From: CBCXVS01 sp965178525 | Lineage (GTDB): Bacteria > Tectomicrobia > Entotheonellia > Entotheonellales > Entotheonellaceae | DNA length: 14,792 nucleotides | Assembly (NCBI GenBank): GCA_965178525.1 | Contig: CBCXVS010000200.1 | Span: 1 to 14,792, forward strand | Direction: 5' to 3' | Shown: in pieces, positions 7,312 to 14,792 of the stretch | Layout of the letters: the number at the start of each line of letters is the position of its first letter | Position numbering within the stretch: the stretch's first letter is position 1 | Translations under genes and position numbers: made by a program | The notes under the pieces: model-generated | What the model was told of the DNA's origin: nothing | The model's input: the letters and a program-made list of their open reading frames with translations, nothing else | Databases searched by the model: none

Positions 7312-9217
7312 ACACCGCCGCCAGTGCGGACCCCACACTGCGGATGGCCAGCTTGGTTTCCAACGTCGCTTGCCGGCCGTCCTGATAGGTAATGACGGAC
7401 GTGACGGGCACTTCCGACACATCTGCGAAGAGGGCCTCGATAATATCGGCATACTTCTCGGCCACAAACCCACGGCGGACTTTGCGCGTGCGGGTCATCT
7501 CCTCATCATCCGCATCGAGTTCCTTGTGCAGCAGCACAAAGCGTTTGATCTGCATCGACGCTTCCAGATCGCTGTTGACGCGGTCGACCTCCTGCGAGAT
7601 GAGATCATAGACCTCGGGTTTCTGCGCCAGATCCGTATAGGTCGTGTACGCCACCCGTTGCTTTTCCGCCCAGCGGCCGACATTGTCCATGTCGATGTTG
7701 ATCATCGCGGCCACGTACGGACGATCCTGGCCAATCGACACCGCTTCTTTCACATAGGCGCTAAATTTCAGCTTGTTCTCGATGAACTGCGGCGCAAACT
7801 TGGTGCCGCTCAATAGCGCGGTGACGTCCTTGGCTCGGTCAATGACCACCAGATGTTCATTTTGGTCAAAGAACGCGGCGTCCCCCGAATACAACCAGCC
7901 GTCTTTAATCGTGTCCGCCGTGGCTTCGGGACTTTTGTAATAGCCTAAAAAGACCGTCGGGCCGGCCACCAGCACCTCGCCATCATCAGACAGCCTCATT
8001 TTCACATTCGGGAAAGGCGTCCCGACACTGCCGAGATCCACCTCGTCATCGCGCTGCACACAGGTGACGCCGGTTTCCGTCTGGCCGTAGACTTGCTTCA
8101 AGTTGATGCCGAGGGCGCGAAAGAAGAGAAACACCTCCGGGCCAAGGGGCGCGCCGCCCGTGTAGGCCGAACGAATGCGCCGAAAGCCGAAGTGATCGCG
8201 TAGCGGGCCAAAAACGAAAAATTCGCCCAACATCCGCAGCACGCGTTGCCCGCCGGTCAAGGGCTGCTTTTCCATTTCCCGCCGCGCCATCTCATAGCCA
8301 ACCGGCATGAGTTTATTGTAGATCCAGCGCTTCAGGAACGACGCGTCTTCCATCTTCACCTGCACTTCCGAGACCAAGTTCTCCCAGATGCGCGGTGGGG
8401 CCACGAGAAAATGCGGCGCAATCTCGCGGATATTCTCCTGCACCGTCTCCGGACTCTCCGGACAATTCACCCGAAAGCCCATCATCAGCGAGGCCGCCAG
8501 GGACCAGAACGTGTCGCCCACCCAAGCCGGTGGCAAGTAGGCCAGCGTTTCATCGGTGGTGTAATAGGGCTCGACTTCCATCATGCCCTCGACGGCGGTA
8601 ATCAAGTTGGCGTGCGATAGCATGGCGCCCTTGGGCGCCCCCGTCGTCCCCGAGGTATAGCCCATCAGCGCCACCTCGTTCGCCTGCCCCGCGGCGACCT
8701 GCTCATCAAAGAAAGCCGGGTGCGCCTGGGCGAATTGGCGCCCCATGGCTTGCACTTCCGTGAAGCTGATCAGGAGCGGGTCATCATAGTGACGCATGCC
8801 TTTGGGATCATCGTAGATAATATGGCGCAGATTCGGCAGGTTCGCCTTGATTTCCAAAACCTTGTCAACCTGCTCTTGATCCTCAGCCATAACGATACCG
8901 GCATCCGAATGGTCAATGACGTATTCGAGCTGGCGGCTGATCGAATCCTGGTACAGCGGCACCGGCATGCCCCGTAACGCCTGTACGGCCACCATGGTCC
9001 AGTAGACTTGTGGCCGGTTATCGCTCAGAATCGCCACCTTGTCATCGGTCTCGAATCCCAGAGCGGCCAAGCCGTGCGCCAGGTCCTGCACCTCCTGTAG
9101 GTACTGCCGCCAGGTCCACTGCTGCCAGATCCCCTTCGCTTTCTCCCGCAGTGCGATATGGCGCGGATGCTCCCGTGCCTGTTTCAGGAGAAATTGTGGA
9201 AGTGTCTGTTCCGCCAT
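7310..9217 (-). CDS. AMP-dependent acyl-CoA ligase, long-chain fatty-acid type
   Basis: An adenylate-forming enzyme (about 635 residues) that joins a carboxylic acid to CoA through an acyl-AMP intermediate in the cytoplasm. Visible motifs: ATP-binding YTSGTTGAPKG (187-197), YGQTE (377-381), YSGD (443-446), the hinge region VVIDRAKD (457-464), and a C-terminal TRTRKVRR (575-582) where Lys579 probably acts in adenylation. Length and motifs match the long-chain fatty-acyl-CoA synthetase group rather than acetate or 4-coumarate enzymes, but true chain length cannot be read. The frame is open to a GTG at 9244 that overlaps the livG stop by four bases. The ATG at 9217 is preferred because GAGGAG lies six bases upstream and homology starts with MAEQTLPQFL. 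Position within the liv operon suggests that it activates the imported acid, or a product of it. Confidence 0.9.
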   Translation of the reverse strand: MAEQTLPQFLLKQAREHPRHIALREKAKGIWQQWTWRQYLQEVQDLAHGLAALGFETDDKVAILSDNRPQVYWTMVAVQALRGMPVPLYQDSISRQLEYVIDHSDAGIVMAEDQEQVDKVLEIKANLPNLRHIIYDDPKGMRHYDDPLLISFTEVQAMGRQFAQAHPAFFDEQVAAGQANEVALMGYTSGTTGAPKGAMLSHANLITAVEGMMEVEPYYTTDETLAYLPPAWVGDTFWSLAASLMMGFRVNCPESPETVQENIREIAPHFLVAPPRIWENLVSEVQVKMEDASFLKRWIYNKLMPVGYEMARREMEKQPLTGGQRVLRMLGEFFVFGPLRDHFGFRRIRSAYTGGAPLGPEVFLFFRALGINLKQVYGQTETGVTCVQRDDEVDLGSVGTPFPNVKMRLSDDGEVLVAGPTVFLGYYKSPEATADTIKDGWLYSGDAAFFDQNEHLVVIDRAKDVTALLSGTKFAPQFIENKLKFSAYVKEAVSIGQDRPYVAAMINIDMDNVGRWAEKQRVAYTTYTDLAQKPEVYDLISQEVDRVNSDLEASMQIKRFVLLHKELDADDEEMTRTRKVRRGFVAEKYADIIEALFADVSEVPVTSVITYQDGRQATLETKLAIRSVGSALAAV

Positions 9218-9240
9218 GCTCAACTCCTCATCTCTACGCA

Positions 9241-10023
9241 TCACGATGACAGCGCCTGGGCGCCCAGATAGGCTTGAATGACCTGCGGATTCTCTTTGAC
9301 CGCCTCGGGCGTGCCATCGGCGATCTTTTGGCCCAGATCCAGGACGACGACGCGCTCCGAAATGTCCATCACCACCCCCATATCGTGCTCGATGAGCATG
9401 ATGGTGGTCCCCAACTCCTCGTTGACGTCGAGGATAAAGCGGGCCATATCTTCCTTTTCCTCGACGTTCATACCCCCCATGGGTTCATCGAGGAGCAGAA
9501 TCCGCGGCCGTGCCGCCAGCGCCCGGCCAAGCTCCACACGTTTTTGCAGCCCATACGCCAGCTCCCCAACCGGGCGTTTGCGTAGCGGTTCGATATCCAA
9601 AAAGTCAATAATGTCCTCGACCACTTCGCGATGCCGCACCTCTTCTTTCAGCGCCGGTCCAAACCGGAACATCGCGGCCAACACCCCCGTACGCATATGG
9701 ACATGGCGGCCTAACATGAGATTGTCCAGGACGGTCATGCCCCGAAACAGCGCAATATTCTGAAACGTACGGGCAATACCTAACGTGGCAATCCGGCTCG
9801 GGGAATATGGCGTGATGTCGCGTCCCTCGAGCACAATAGCGCCCTGATCCGGGTGATAAAAACCACTGATCATGTTGAGCAACGTGGTTTTGCCGGCCCC
9901 ATTCGGCCCAATGACGGACACCACCTCCCCTGGCTGTACCGCCATGCTGACGTCGCTAACGGCGACCACACCACCAAAATGCTTCGAGACGTCCCGGACG
10001 CTGAGTACACCTTCTTCCGCCAT
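9241..10023 (-). CDS. livG: Branched-chain amino acid-type ABC transporter ATPase LivG
   Basis: First gene of the operon and the partner of LivF. The 260 residues show Walker A GPNGAGKT (39-46), a Q-loop in ARTFQN (Gln88), the signature region as AYGLQKRVELGRAL (156-169), Walker B ILLLDEP (175-181) and H-loop IEHD (His213). The signature departs from LSGGQ, as is common in LivG, where SYGQQ-like forms prevail. The C-terminal ADGTPEAVKENPQVIQAYLG (235-254) is strongly diagnostic of LivG. Upstream GGGAG about five bases from the ATG serves as ribosome-binding site. The stop lies immediately before the ligase, so the two genes are likely translated together. Confidence 0.94.
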   Translation of the reverse strand: MAEEGVLSVRDVSKHFGGVVAVSDVSMAVQPGEVVSVIGPNGAGKTTLLNMISGFYHPDQGAIVLEGRDITPYSPSRIATLGIARTFQNIALFRGMTVLDNLMLGRHVHMRTGVLAAMFRFGPALKEEVRHREVVEDIIDFLDIEPLRKRPVGELAYGLQKRVELGRALAARPRILLLDEPMGGMNVEEKEDMARFILDVNEELGTTIMLIEHDMGVVMDISERVVVLDLGQKIADGTPEAVKENPQVIQAYLGAQALSS

Positions 10024-10152
10024 GTGCTCTCCCGTTACCTCACCGGATATCCGTCGTGCTGTTCACAAGAAGGGGGGCTACAGCTACGTACAATAAGACA
10101 CATATTTTCATATGGATACTGGCGTGATCCTAGCATGTCTTGCCGGGGGCAC

Positions 10153-10182
10153 GTTATACGATAGACAGCGGACGCCTGTCAA
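10153..10182 (-). promoter_or_regulatory. Sigma70-like promoter for the liv operon
   Basis: Read on the minus strand, TTGACA (10182-10177, a perfect -35) and TATAAC (10158-10153, five of six bases of the -10) are 18 bases apart. Transcription would begin near 10146, leaving a leader of roughly 120 bases before livG. This is a motif match only. Confidence 0.55.
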
Positions 10183-10200
10183 GCCCAAAATAAGCGGTGT

Positions 10201-10232
10201 GCTAAGGTATGTACGCTTCGTGCGTGCTTAGC
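10201..10232. promoter_or_regulatory. Inverted repeat, possible operator or leader hairpin
   Basis: GCTAAG (10201-10206) and CTTAGC (10227-10232) are perfect inverted arms. Inside them GTACG (10211-10215) can pair with CGTGC (10219-10223) around a CTT loop, including one G-U pair. It lies just upstream of the liv promoter -35 and could bind a regulator, or fold in a leader of the plus-strand gene. No T run follows, so it is not a terminator. Confidence 0.3.
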
Positions 10233-10328
10233 GCCGGGCAAAAATCTACAATGGGACTCGAGACGCATCGTCACGTCACAAGGACCAAGACCGCTTGCGC
10301 ATACGACACCTGAACACGAGGTAGCACC

Positions 10329-12680
10329 ATGATCATACAGCAATGCCTGACCGCCATACAGAGCCTCGTCCGGACAACTCTATCCCCGACTCCCAACGTT
10401 CTGGTCGTCGGCCTGGCCGGGGTCTGCCTATGCTGGGCCGGGTGCGGGGAGACAAGCGCCCCGGCCGTGGATGCCACACCGCCACAGGTCTGGGCTCAAC
10501 CCGCTGGGGGCGTGTTTGACCAGTTGCCGGCGTCCATCGCCCTCGCCAGCAGCAAAGAGGCGATGATCGCTTACACGCTCGATGGCTCTCGGCCTACCGA
10601 CGCATCGGCCACTTATGATGCTCCGCTCACCCTGCCATCATCGGATGTGATCCTGCGCTTTGTCGCGCGTGACGCCAGCGGCAACACCAGCCCGGAACGG
10701 GTGGAACGTTACCGCCGTGTGCCCCGCGCGCCACAGCTCACCTTGCAGACGGCCTCGCCCGTCATACTGGGGCCGCAACAGCGTACGACGATCCCATGGG
10801 TGTGTGTCCGGCACTGTGGCCGTTTTCGCGTCACGGCTGGCGCCGGGGGCGAGGGGCAAGAGCGGCTCCTGGCGGCAGGCATGGCCGAGGAGGGGCAAGC
10901 CATGCAGACGCTGATTGACGCCGCGCGCCTGCCAGCGCCGGCGATGCGGCTGTGGGTGCAGGTCACCAGCAACGCGGGTGTGCTTGGCGCTGCCTCGTTG
11001 CCGCTCGTTATCGACCGCCAACCGCCGCAGGTGCGCGCCTGGCCGGCTGGCGGCACGTATAGCCAGCTCTCCGGTATCGAACTGATCACGGATGAAGCGG
11101 CAACCGTCTATTACACCACGGACGGGTCTGCACCGAGCCGTGATGCTCCTGTGTATACGGCTCCCATACGTCTCGACAGCGACACGACCTTGCGCTTCCT
11201 GGCCATGGATCCGTTTGCCAACGCTGCACCGATCCAAACCGAGGTCTATCGCTTCCGGAAGCCGGCGCCGACCGTGCGGTTGCAGCAATTTCCCGGCTTT
11301 CGCCTCGATGTGCGCACCCATCTCCGCGTCACCTGGCGGAGTTCGCAGCGGGGCCACTATCTCCTCAGCGCCAATGACCAACCCTTGCTGCGTGGCCGCG
11401 TCGAACGCAACAAACCCACGCGCAGCAGGGTTCCAGGCTGGTCGCTGAAAACACCCCACAATCGGCTGCGGCTTAGCGTCACCGACGAGGCGGGCAACGA
11501 AGGGAATACCGCCTGGCTCTTGGACACGGTCTTCGTTGAAACCTTTGCCAAGACGACGGCTATCGACGACGAGAGCACGACCGCGGCGCAGGACACGGAC
11601 GCCGGCCGTATGGACCTGCCGACAGGCCCGTTACCGGGGGTTTACGAAACCCGTTACACGAGTCGCGGCGTGGCGAGCCAGGGGCACTACGCCTACCTCG
11701 CCAATACGCGAGGCGGCGTGCAAGTGCTCGACCTCGCCGCACCTGAGACGCCGCGACTGGCCGGCACGTTCTTCATGCATGGCGAACCCAAAGCCCTCGC
11801 CAAGTACGGCCGTTATGTCTATCTGGCCGCCGACACCAGTGGGGTCCAGATCTTCGATGTCTCGCGACCGGCGCCGCCGGTCTTGGTCGGCCACCTACGG
11901 TTACCCGGACGGGCCAGTGCGCTGACCATTGCCGGCACACGGGCCTACATCGGCACCCATGACCGGGGGCTCTACATGTACGACCTGACCGACCCCCGTC
12001 GCCCGACCCGGGTTGCGCACGTGCCCCTCACCATGCCGGTGATGCATATCGCCGCGACGGCCACGCACGTGTACGTGGCTGGCTTTGCCGAGGGTGTTGC
12101 CATCGTCGATATCGCCATGCCAACCGCACCCACCCTACTCACCACCTTCAAGCCGGATCCCTATGCCGAGACCGTGCTCGGCGTTGCGGTGCACGACGAC
12201 CGGCTGTATGTCGCGGCCAATAGCCTCACCGTGTTCGACGTGCAGAATGCGGCGCAGCCACGCCGACTGGCTCGGCTCGCGCTGCGTAGTGCACATGGCC
12301 TCGCCATCGCCCACAGACGCGTCTACGTGGCCGATCAATACGAGGGGATCTACATTGTTGATAGCGGCGTGCCGCAGCCGCGTCTTCTGGGCGCCTACGA
12401 TACGCCCAACCGCGCCGTGCGGCTAGACCTCGAAGGCGATCTTGCCTTTGTCGCCGATGTCGTCGGGGGGTTGCATATCTGCATATCATCGATGTCTCAC
12501 AACCCGACCGGCCCACGCTGCTACGGAGTCTGCCAAAACTGGGACAAATCGTCGATGTCCAGGTCGAGGACGGCTTCGCCTATCTCGCCAATCGGCGGGG
12601 CCGTGCGCGGCTCCTCGTCGTCGATGTGCGCCAACCTGGCGAAGCCCGCGTCGTGGGGAGTTATCGAAATGGCTCACTGA
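10329..12680 (+). CDS. Propeller protein, N-terminal open frame (783 aa)
   Basis: Frame one of the broken gene. Homology holds through VADVVGGLHI (residues 708-717), the start of the seventh LVIVD repeat. The last 66 residues or so (Ser/Pro-rich) are a frameshift tail ending at TGA 12678-12680. CGAGGT six bases upstream supports the ATG. The fragment alone could still be exported and fold into the two chitobiase-like domains plus about one seven-bladed propeller. Confidence 0.7.
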   Translation: MIIQQCLTAIQSLVRTTLSPTPNVLVVGLAGVCLCWAGCGETSAPAVDATPPQVWAQPAGGVFDQLPASIALASSKEAMIAYTLDGSRPTDASATYDAPLTLPSSDVILRFVARDASGNTSPERVERYRRVPRAPQLTLQTASPVILGPQQRTTIPWVCVRHCGRFRVTAGAGGEGQERLLAAGMAEEGQAMQTLIDAARLPAPAMRLWVQVTSNAGVLGAASLPLVIDRQPPQVRAWPAGGTYSQLSGIELITDEAATVYYTTDGSAPSRDAPVYTAPIRLDSDTTLRFLAMDPFANAAPIQTEVYRFRKPAPTVRLQQFPGFRLDVRTHLRVTWRSSQRGHYLLSANDQPLLRGRVERNKPTRSRVPGWSLKTPHNRLRLSVTDEAGNEGNTAWLLDTVFVETFAKTTAIDDESTTAAQDTDAGRMDLPTGPLPGVYETRYTSRGVASQGHYAYLANTRGGVQVLDLAAPETPRLAGTFFMHGEPKALAKYGRYVYLAADTSGVQIFDVSRPAPPVLVGHLRLPGRASALTIAGTRAYIGTHDRGLYMYDLTDPRRPTRVAHVPLTMPVMHIAATATHVYVAGFAEGVAIVDIAMPTAPTLLTTFKPDPYAETVLGVAVHDDRLYVAANSLTVFDVQNAAQPRRLARLALRSAHGLAIAHRRVYVADQYEGIYIVDSGVPQPRLLGAYDTPNRAVRLDLEGDLAFVADVVGGLHICISSMSHNPTGPRCYGVCQNWDKSSMSRSRTASPISPIGGAVRGSSSSMCANLAKPASWGVIEMAH
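12472..12487 (+). repeat. 8-bp tandem duplication TGCATATC x2 causing a frameshift
   Basis: TGCATATC occurs at 12472-12479 and again at 12480-12487. Removing one copy turns the reading into GGLHIIDVSQPDRP, an exact LVIVD repeat, and joins frames one and two of the propeller gene. Confidence 0.85.
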
Positions 12681-13324
12681 CCGATGTGGCGCTCTCCGGT
12701 CCTCTGGCGTATGCGCTGGACGCCTACGGCGGTCTGCAGGTGCTGGATGTGGACGCACCGCATCGGCCCGTCCTGCTCGGCGCCGAGCGTATTCACGGGG
12801 TTGCCCAAGGGCTGGCGCTCTCAGGCTCACATGCAGTGGTCGCCGCAGGCGCGGCCGGCTTGCAGCTCATCGATGTGTCCGACCCGACACAACCCACCAC
12901 GGTCAGCACCGTGCCCCTGGCAGCCGAGAGTGCGGACGTCGCCACATGGGGAACCTATGTCTATGTGGCAGTCGGGACAGCAGGCGTCGTCGTCCTCGAC
13001 ATCACGAAGCCCGAGGCGCCACGTCAGCTTGGCGTGGTCCCGCCGCCGACAGACGATGAGGACGTCAAAATCGTACGTGTCGCTGTCGCCGGCCCTTACC
13101 TCTACGCCAGCACCACGGAGCCGGAGTTGGCGATCTTTAGTCTGGCCGCACCGCATCAGCCACAGCTCTTGAGCCGCCTTCCCAGTCCGCAGGGCACGCT
13201 GTGGGCCCTGGCGCCGCATGGCCGTATGCTGTACGCCACCACGATCCTGAAACGGCTGGCCATGGTCGATGTGACCGACCCAGCTCAGCCCCGCCTACTC
13301 GAATCCGCAGCAGGCGGCGCCTGA
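12488..13324 (+). CDS. Propeller protein, middle open frame
   Basis: Frame two takes over directly after the 8-bp duplication. It reads IDVSQPDRPTLL (the rest of repeat seven) and then six more full repeats, such as YALDAYGGLQVLDVDAPHRP and YVAVGTAGVVVLDITKPEAP. It stops at TGA 13322-13324. After this stop the same frame continues with repeat-like sequence (EPPYLLHATES, then GGGLRV) to about 13399. A GTG at 12626 is the only plausible internal start and has no clear ribosome-binding site, so independent translation is unlikely. Confidence 0.6.
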   Translation: MDVSQPDRPTLLRSLPKLGQIVDVQVEDGFAYLANRRGRARLLVVDVRQPGEARVVGSYRNGSLTDVALSGPLAYALDAYGGLQVLDVDAPHRPVLLGAERIHGVAQGLALSGSHAVVAAGAAGLQLIDVSDPTQPTTVSTVPLAAESADVATWGTYVYVAVGTAGVVVLDITKPEAPRQLGVVPPPTDDEDVKIVRVAVAGPYLYASTTEPELAIFSLAAPHQPQLLSRLPSPQGTLWALAPHGRMLYATTILKRLAMVDVTDPAQPRLLESAAGGA

Positions 13325-13399
13325 GACCTTGTCCTGGAACCGCCGTATCTGCTGCACGCAACGGAGTCGTACAAAAGACGCGGAGGTGGCCTTCGCGTG

Positions 13400-14256
13400 T
13401 GGACATTTATGCTCCACTCGCGCCCCGCTTGCAGGCAACCGGCCTCTCTGAAGCGTTCGCCGTGGCTGCAGCCGGTCCCTACCTCTATATTGCCGCAGGA
13501 TCGAATGGACTCATCGTCGGACAGTCGGACGTAACGAACCATGTCCAACGCCTGGGACGCCTCGCATGGCAGGACACAGCCCGGCAGCTCGCCCTCTGTG
13601 GACCACAGGCATACGTGGGAGGTCAGCAGGCCATTGCCGTCGTCGACATCACCACACCGCAGACGCCGACACTCCGCTCCACTCTGGAACTCGACACCCC
13701 GGTAGTGGACCTGGCGTGCACGGATACGCTTCTTGCCGTAGCCGAAGCGAGCGGTTTGCGTCTCATCGACGCCTCTCAACGTCAGCGCACCGTACCGGTC
13801 CCAGGGGGTCTACGGCGTGTGGCCTGGTGGGGAGAGCATTATCTACTCGGCATGGGCGAAACCGGAAAACTGACTCTATTTGATCTCACGGACCCGGCCA
13901 CGCCTCGTATCCAGTGGCGCCTGGACGTGGCGTCCCCGTTACAGGATTTCGCTCTTTACAGCCATCATGTCTACGTTGCCGCCGCCTCCGGTATCTTGCG
14001 GATTTCCATACAGCGTACGGCTGCCGGCCAGCCTCACACGGTGTGGAACGGCGAGCCCCTGGCCCTCACCATCTGGGGCCGCCAACTGGTCCTGCTGGAC
14101 ACCAAACAGGGTCTCGTGCGTCTGGACCTCAGCAACCCTGCGGCTCCACAGCAGCTCGATACCGCTCCTGTGCAGGGCAACCTCTCGATGGGGAGACTGC
14201 AACTCCATGCCACCCCCACACCTGGACGAGATCATCGGCAAACCGCTGGCCGATGA
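13400..14256 (+). CDS. Propeller protein, C-terminal open frame
   Basis: Frame three resumes the propeller with VDIYAPLAPRLQ after the one-base loss and holds about six repeats, for example YVGGQQAIAVVDITTPQTP and LRLDLSNPAAPQQ. Repeat character is lost after about 14195. The final residues to the stop at 14254-14256 overlap the binding-protein fragment in another frame and are probably not native. This frame is open upstream to a GTG at 13201, but 13201-13399 does not match the repeats. Confidence 0.6.
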
Positions 14257-14792
14257 CACGGTGCGGCTCACCGCCCTGCGCACGGGTGAGGTGGACATGA
14301 TCGATAACATGCACTATCGCGATCAGGACCGCTTCCTCAAGGACTACACCGATCAGTTTGACACTTACCGGATCAAAGCCCTGGGGACCCTCTGGATGTT
14401 TTTTAACTGCCAGCGCCCCCCGTTCAATGACGTGCGGGTGCGGCGGGCGACGGCGATGGCCCTGGACAAACAGGCGATTTATGACAAGACGCTCTTTGGC
14501 CACGGCGAGATCATGAACCAATTCTACACGGAGCCGGCACCGTGGCACTTGCCAGGGGTACCGAAGTGGGAACGCAATGTCCCGGAGGCGAAGCGCCTGT
14601 TGAAGGAGGCGGGCATCAAGCCAGGGACCAAGATTACCCTGCTCACCTACGTGCGCTATAACTATCTCAAGGAGGGCGTCCAGATCTATCAGCAGAACTT
14701 GCGGGAAATCGGTTTCTTCGCGGACGTGAAGATCATCGATGCCGGCCCGCTGCGGTCGGTTCGGAAGCAGCGCGACTATGACATCCTGGGTC
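14207..14792 (+). CDS. Family 5 extracellular solute-binding protein (dipeptide/oligopeptide type), internal fragment
   Basis: About 195 residues, open at the window edge. From HLDEIIGKPLADDTVRLTAL onward it matches the middle of SBP_bac_5 proteins: LRTGEVDMID, WMFFNCQRPPFNDVRVRRA, MALDKQAIYDKTLFG and PEAKRLLKEAGI are family landmarks. Such proteins bind peptides, nickel or other solutes for ABC importers in the periplasm. The part that normally precedes this (signal peptide and about 200 residues) is absent. An ATG at 14207 gives MPPPHLDE but has no good ribosome-binding site or signal peptide, and the frame is open further upstream through propeller sequence. Relatives often read PYLDEII here, so the break lies within a few codons of 14219. 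It is either a gene remnant after deletion or a chimeric join. Confidence 0.8.
   Translation, partial: MPPPHLDEIIGKPLADDTVRLTALRTGEVDMIDNMHYRDQDRFLKDYTDQFDTYRIKALGTLWMFFNCQRPPFNDVRVRRATAMALDKQAIYDKTLFGHGEIMNQFYTEPAPWHLPGVPKWERNVPEAKRLLKEAGIKPGTKITLLTYVRYNYLKEGVQIYQQNLREIGFFADVKIIDAGPLRSVRKQRDYDILG

Larger units (their letters stand above)
10024..10328. other. Divergent intergenic region between livG and the propeller gene
   Basis: Non-coding gap of 305 bases between oppositely oriented genes. It holds a strong-looking minus-strand promoter (10153-10182) and an inverted repeat (10201-10232). The plus-strand gene has a CGAGGT ribosome-binding site at 10317-10322, but I found no clear plus-strand promoter. 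Confidence 0.6.
10329..14206 (+). pseudogene. Giant LVIVD-repeat beta-propeller protein with two chitobiase C-terminal-like domains, multiply broken
   Basis: Three successive reading frames join into one protein of about 1,290 residues. The N-terminus has a long leader with a hydrophobic stretch (24-36) ending in WAGC, a loose lipobox at Cys39, so it may be a lipoprotein. Two domains resembling the chitobiase/beta-hexosaminidase C-terminal fold follow (about 51-125 and 231-308, each with PPQV-x-A-x-PAGG and a YTxDGS motif). From about residue 450 come roughly 20 LVIVD-type repeats of the form YVA-x-GLxVxDxxxPxxPxxxG: seven in frame one, seven in frame two, six in frame three. Lesions: an 8-bp tandem duplication at 12472-12487, an in-frame TGA at 13322-13324, and one missing G near 13399-13401. 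The 3' end runs into another gene near 14207. LVIVD proteins are usually exported and their function is mostly unknown. Real decay and poor sequence quality are both possible. Confidence 0.75.

Noticed and set aside
10638..11459. Long minus-strand open frame opposite the propeller gene
   Set aside because: It is a shadow of the GC-rich coding frame: Arg/Gly/Ala-rich, no recognisable domain and no ribosome-binding site. The plus strand has clear domains over the same stretch.
13322..13324. TGA read as an amino acid (recoding or selenocysteine)
   Set aside because: Other genes in the window, such as livF and livG, end with TGA. Nearby frameshifts in the same gene make mutation or sequence error simpler.
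13939..14548. Minus-strand open frames opposite the propeller end and binding-protein fragment
   Set aside because: Shadow frames: the plus strand has clear SBP_bac_5 and LVIVD matches and the minus-strand products show no domain.

Overview
The window looks like a draft chromosomal segment from an uncultured, moderately GC-rich, Gram-negative-type bacterium. Support for that is the Sec-exported periplasmic binding protein, a possible lipoprotein, Shine-Dalgarno sites before most genes and a sigma70-like promoter. Gene content (a LivFGHMK transporter with an acyl-CoA ligase inside the operon, a CaiB/BaiF CoA-transferase, LVIVD-repeat and patatin-like proteins) would suit Tectomicrobia/Entotheonella, Rokubacteria or deltaproteobacterial relatives. 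This is an impression from gene content only. A run of 10 Ns at 2182-2191 shows that the sequence is a scaffold.

Layout. (1) 61-1326, minus: a membrane-anchored patatin-like hydrolase that is shortened and has an altered oxyanion-hole motif. (2) 1327-1754: a divergent non-coding gap. (3) 1755-3023, plus: a CaiB/BaiF family III CoA-transferase, interrupted by the N run and a GC-rich stretch of about 60 bases that does not belong to the fold. (4) 10023-3054, minus: one operon in the order livG, long-chain-type acyl-CoA ligase, livH, livM, substrate-binding protein, livF. A consensus-like promoter lies upstream at 10153-10182. (5) 10329 to about 14206, plus: a very large LVIVD-repeat beta-propeller gene with two chitobiase C-terminal-like domains near its N-terminus, broken by an 8-bp tandem duplication, an in-frame TGA and a one-base deletion. 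(6) About 14207-14792, plus: the middle of a family 5 (dipeptide/oligopeptide-type) solute-binding protein without its N-terminus, joined directly to the propeller remnant and running off the window.

Function. The central block reads as an uptake-and-activation module. A HAAT-family ABC transporter probably imports a carboxylate (amino acid, aromatic or aliphatic acid), the ligase makes its CoA thioester with ATP, and the convergent CoA-transferase may pass CoA to a related acid. The substrate cannot be read from sequence.

Two intergenic places, 3027-3054 and 7221-7311, carry the same kind of AGCT-based heptad repeat after a shared TTTGGAGCT flank. These are the most distinctive non-coding elements here. 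I found no rRNA, tRNA, CRISPR array, insertion sequence or defence system. The window is mostly ordinary metabolism plus an eroding surface or periplasmic protein gene; I do not see a convincing new biological system beyond the heptad repeats and the unusual propeller architecture.
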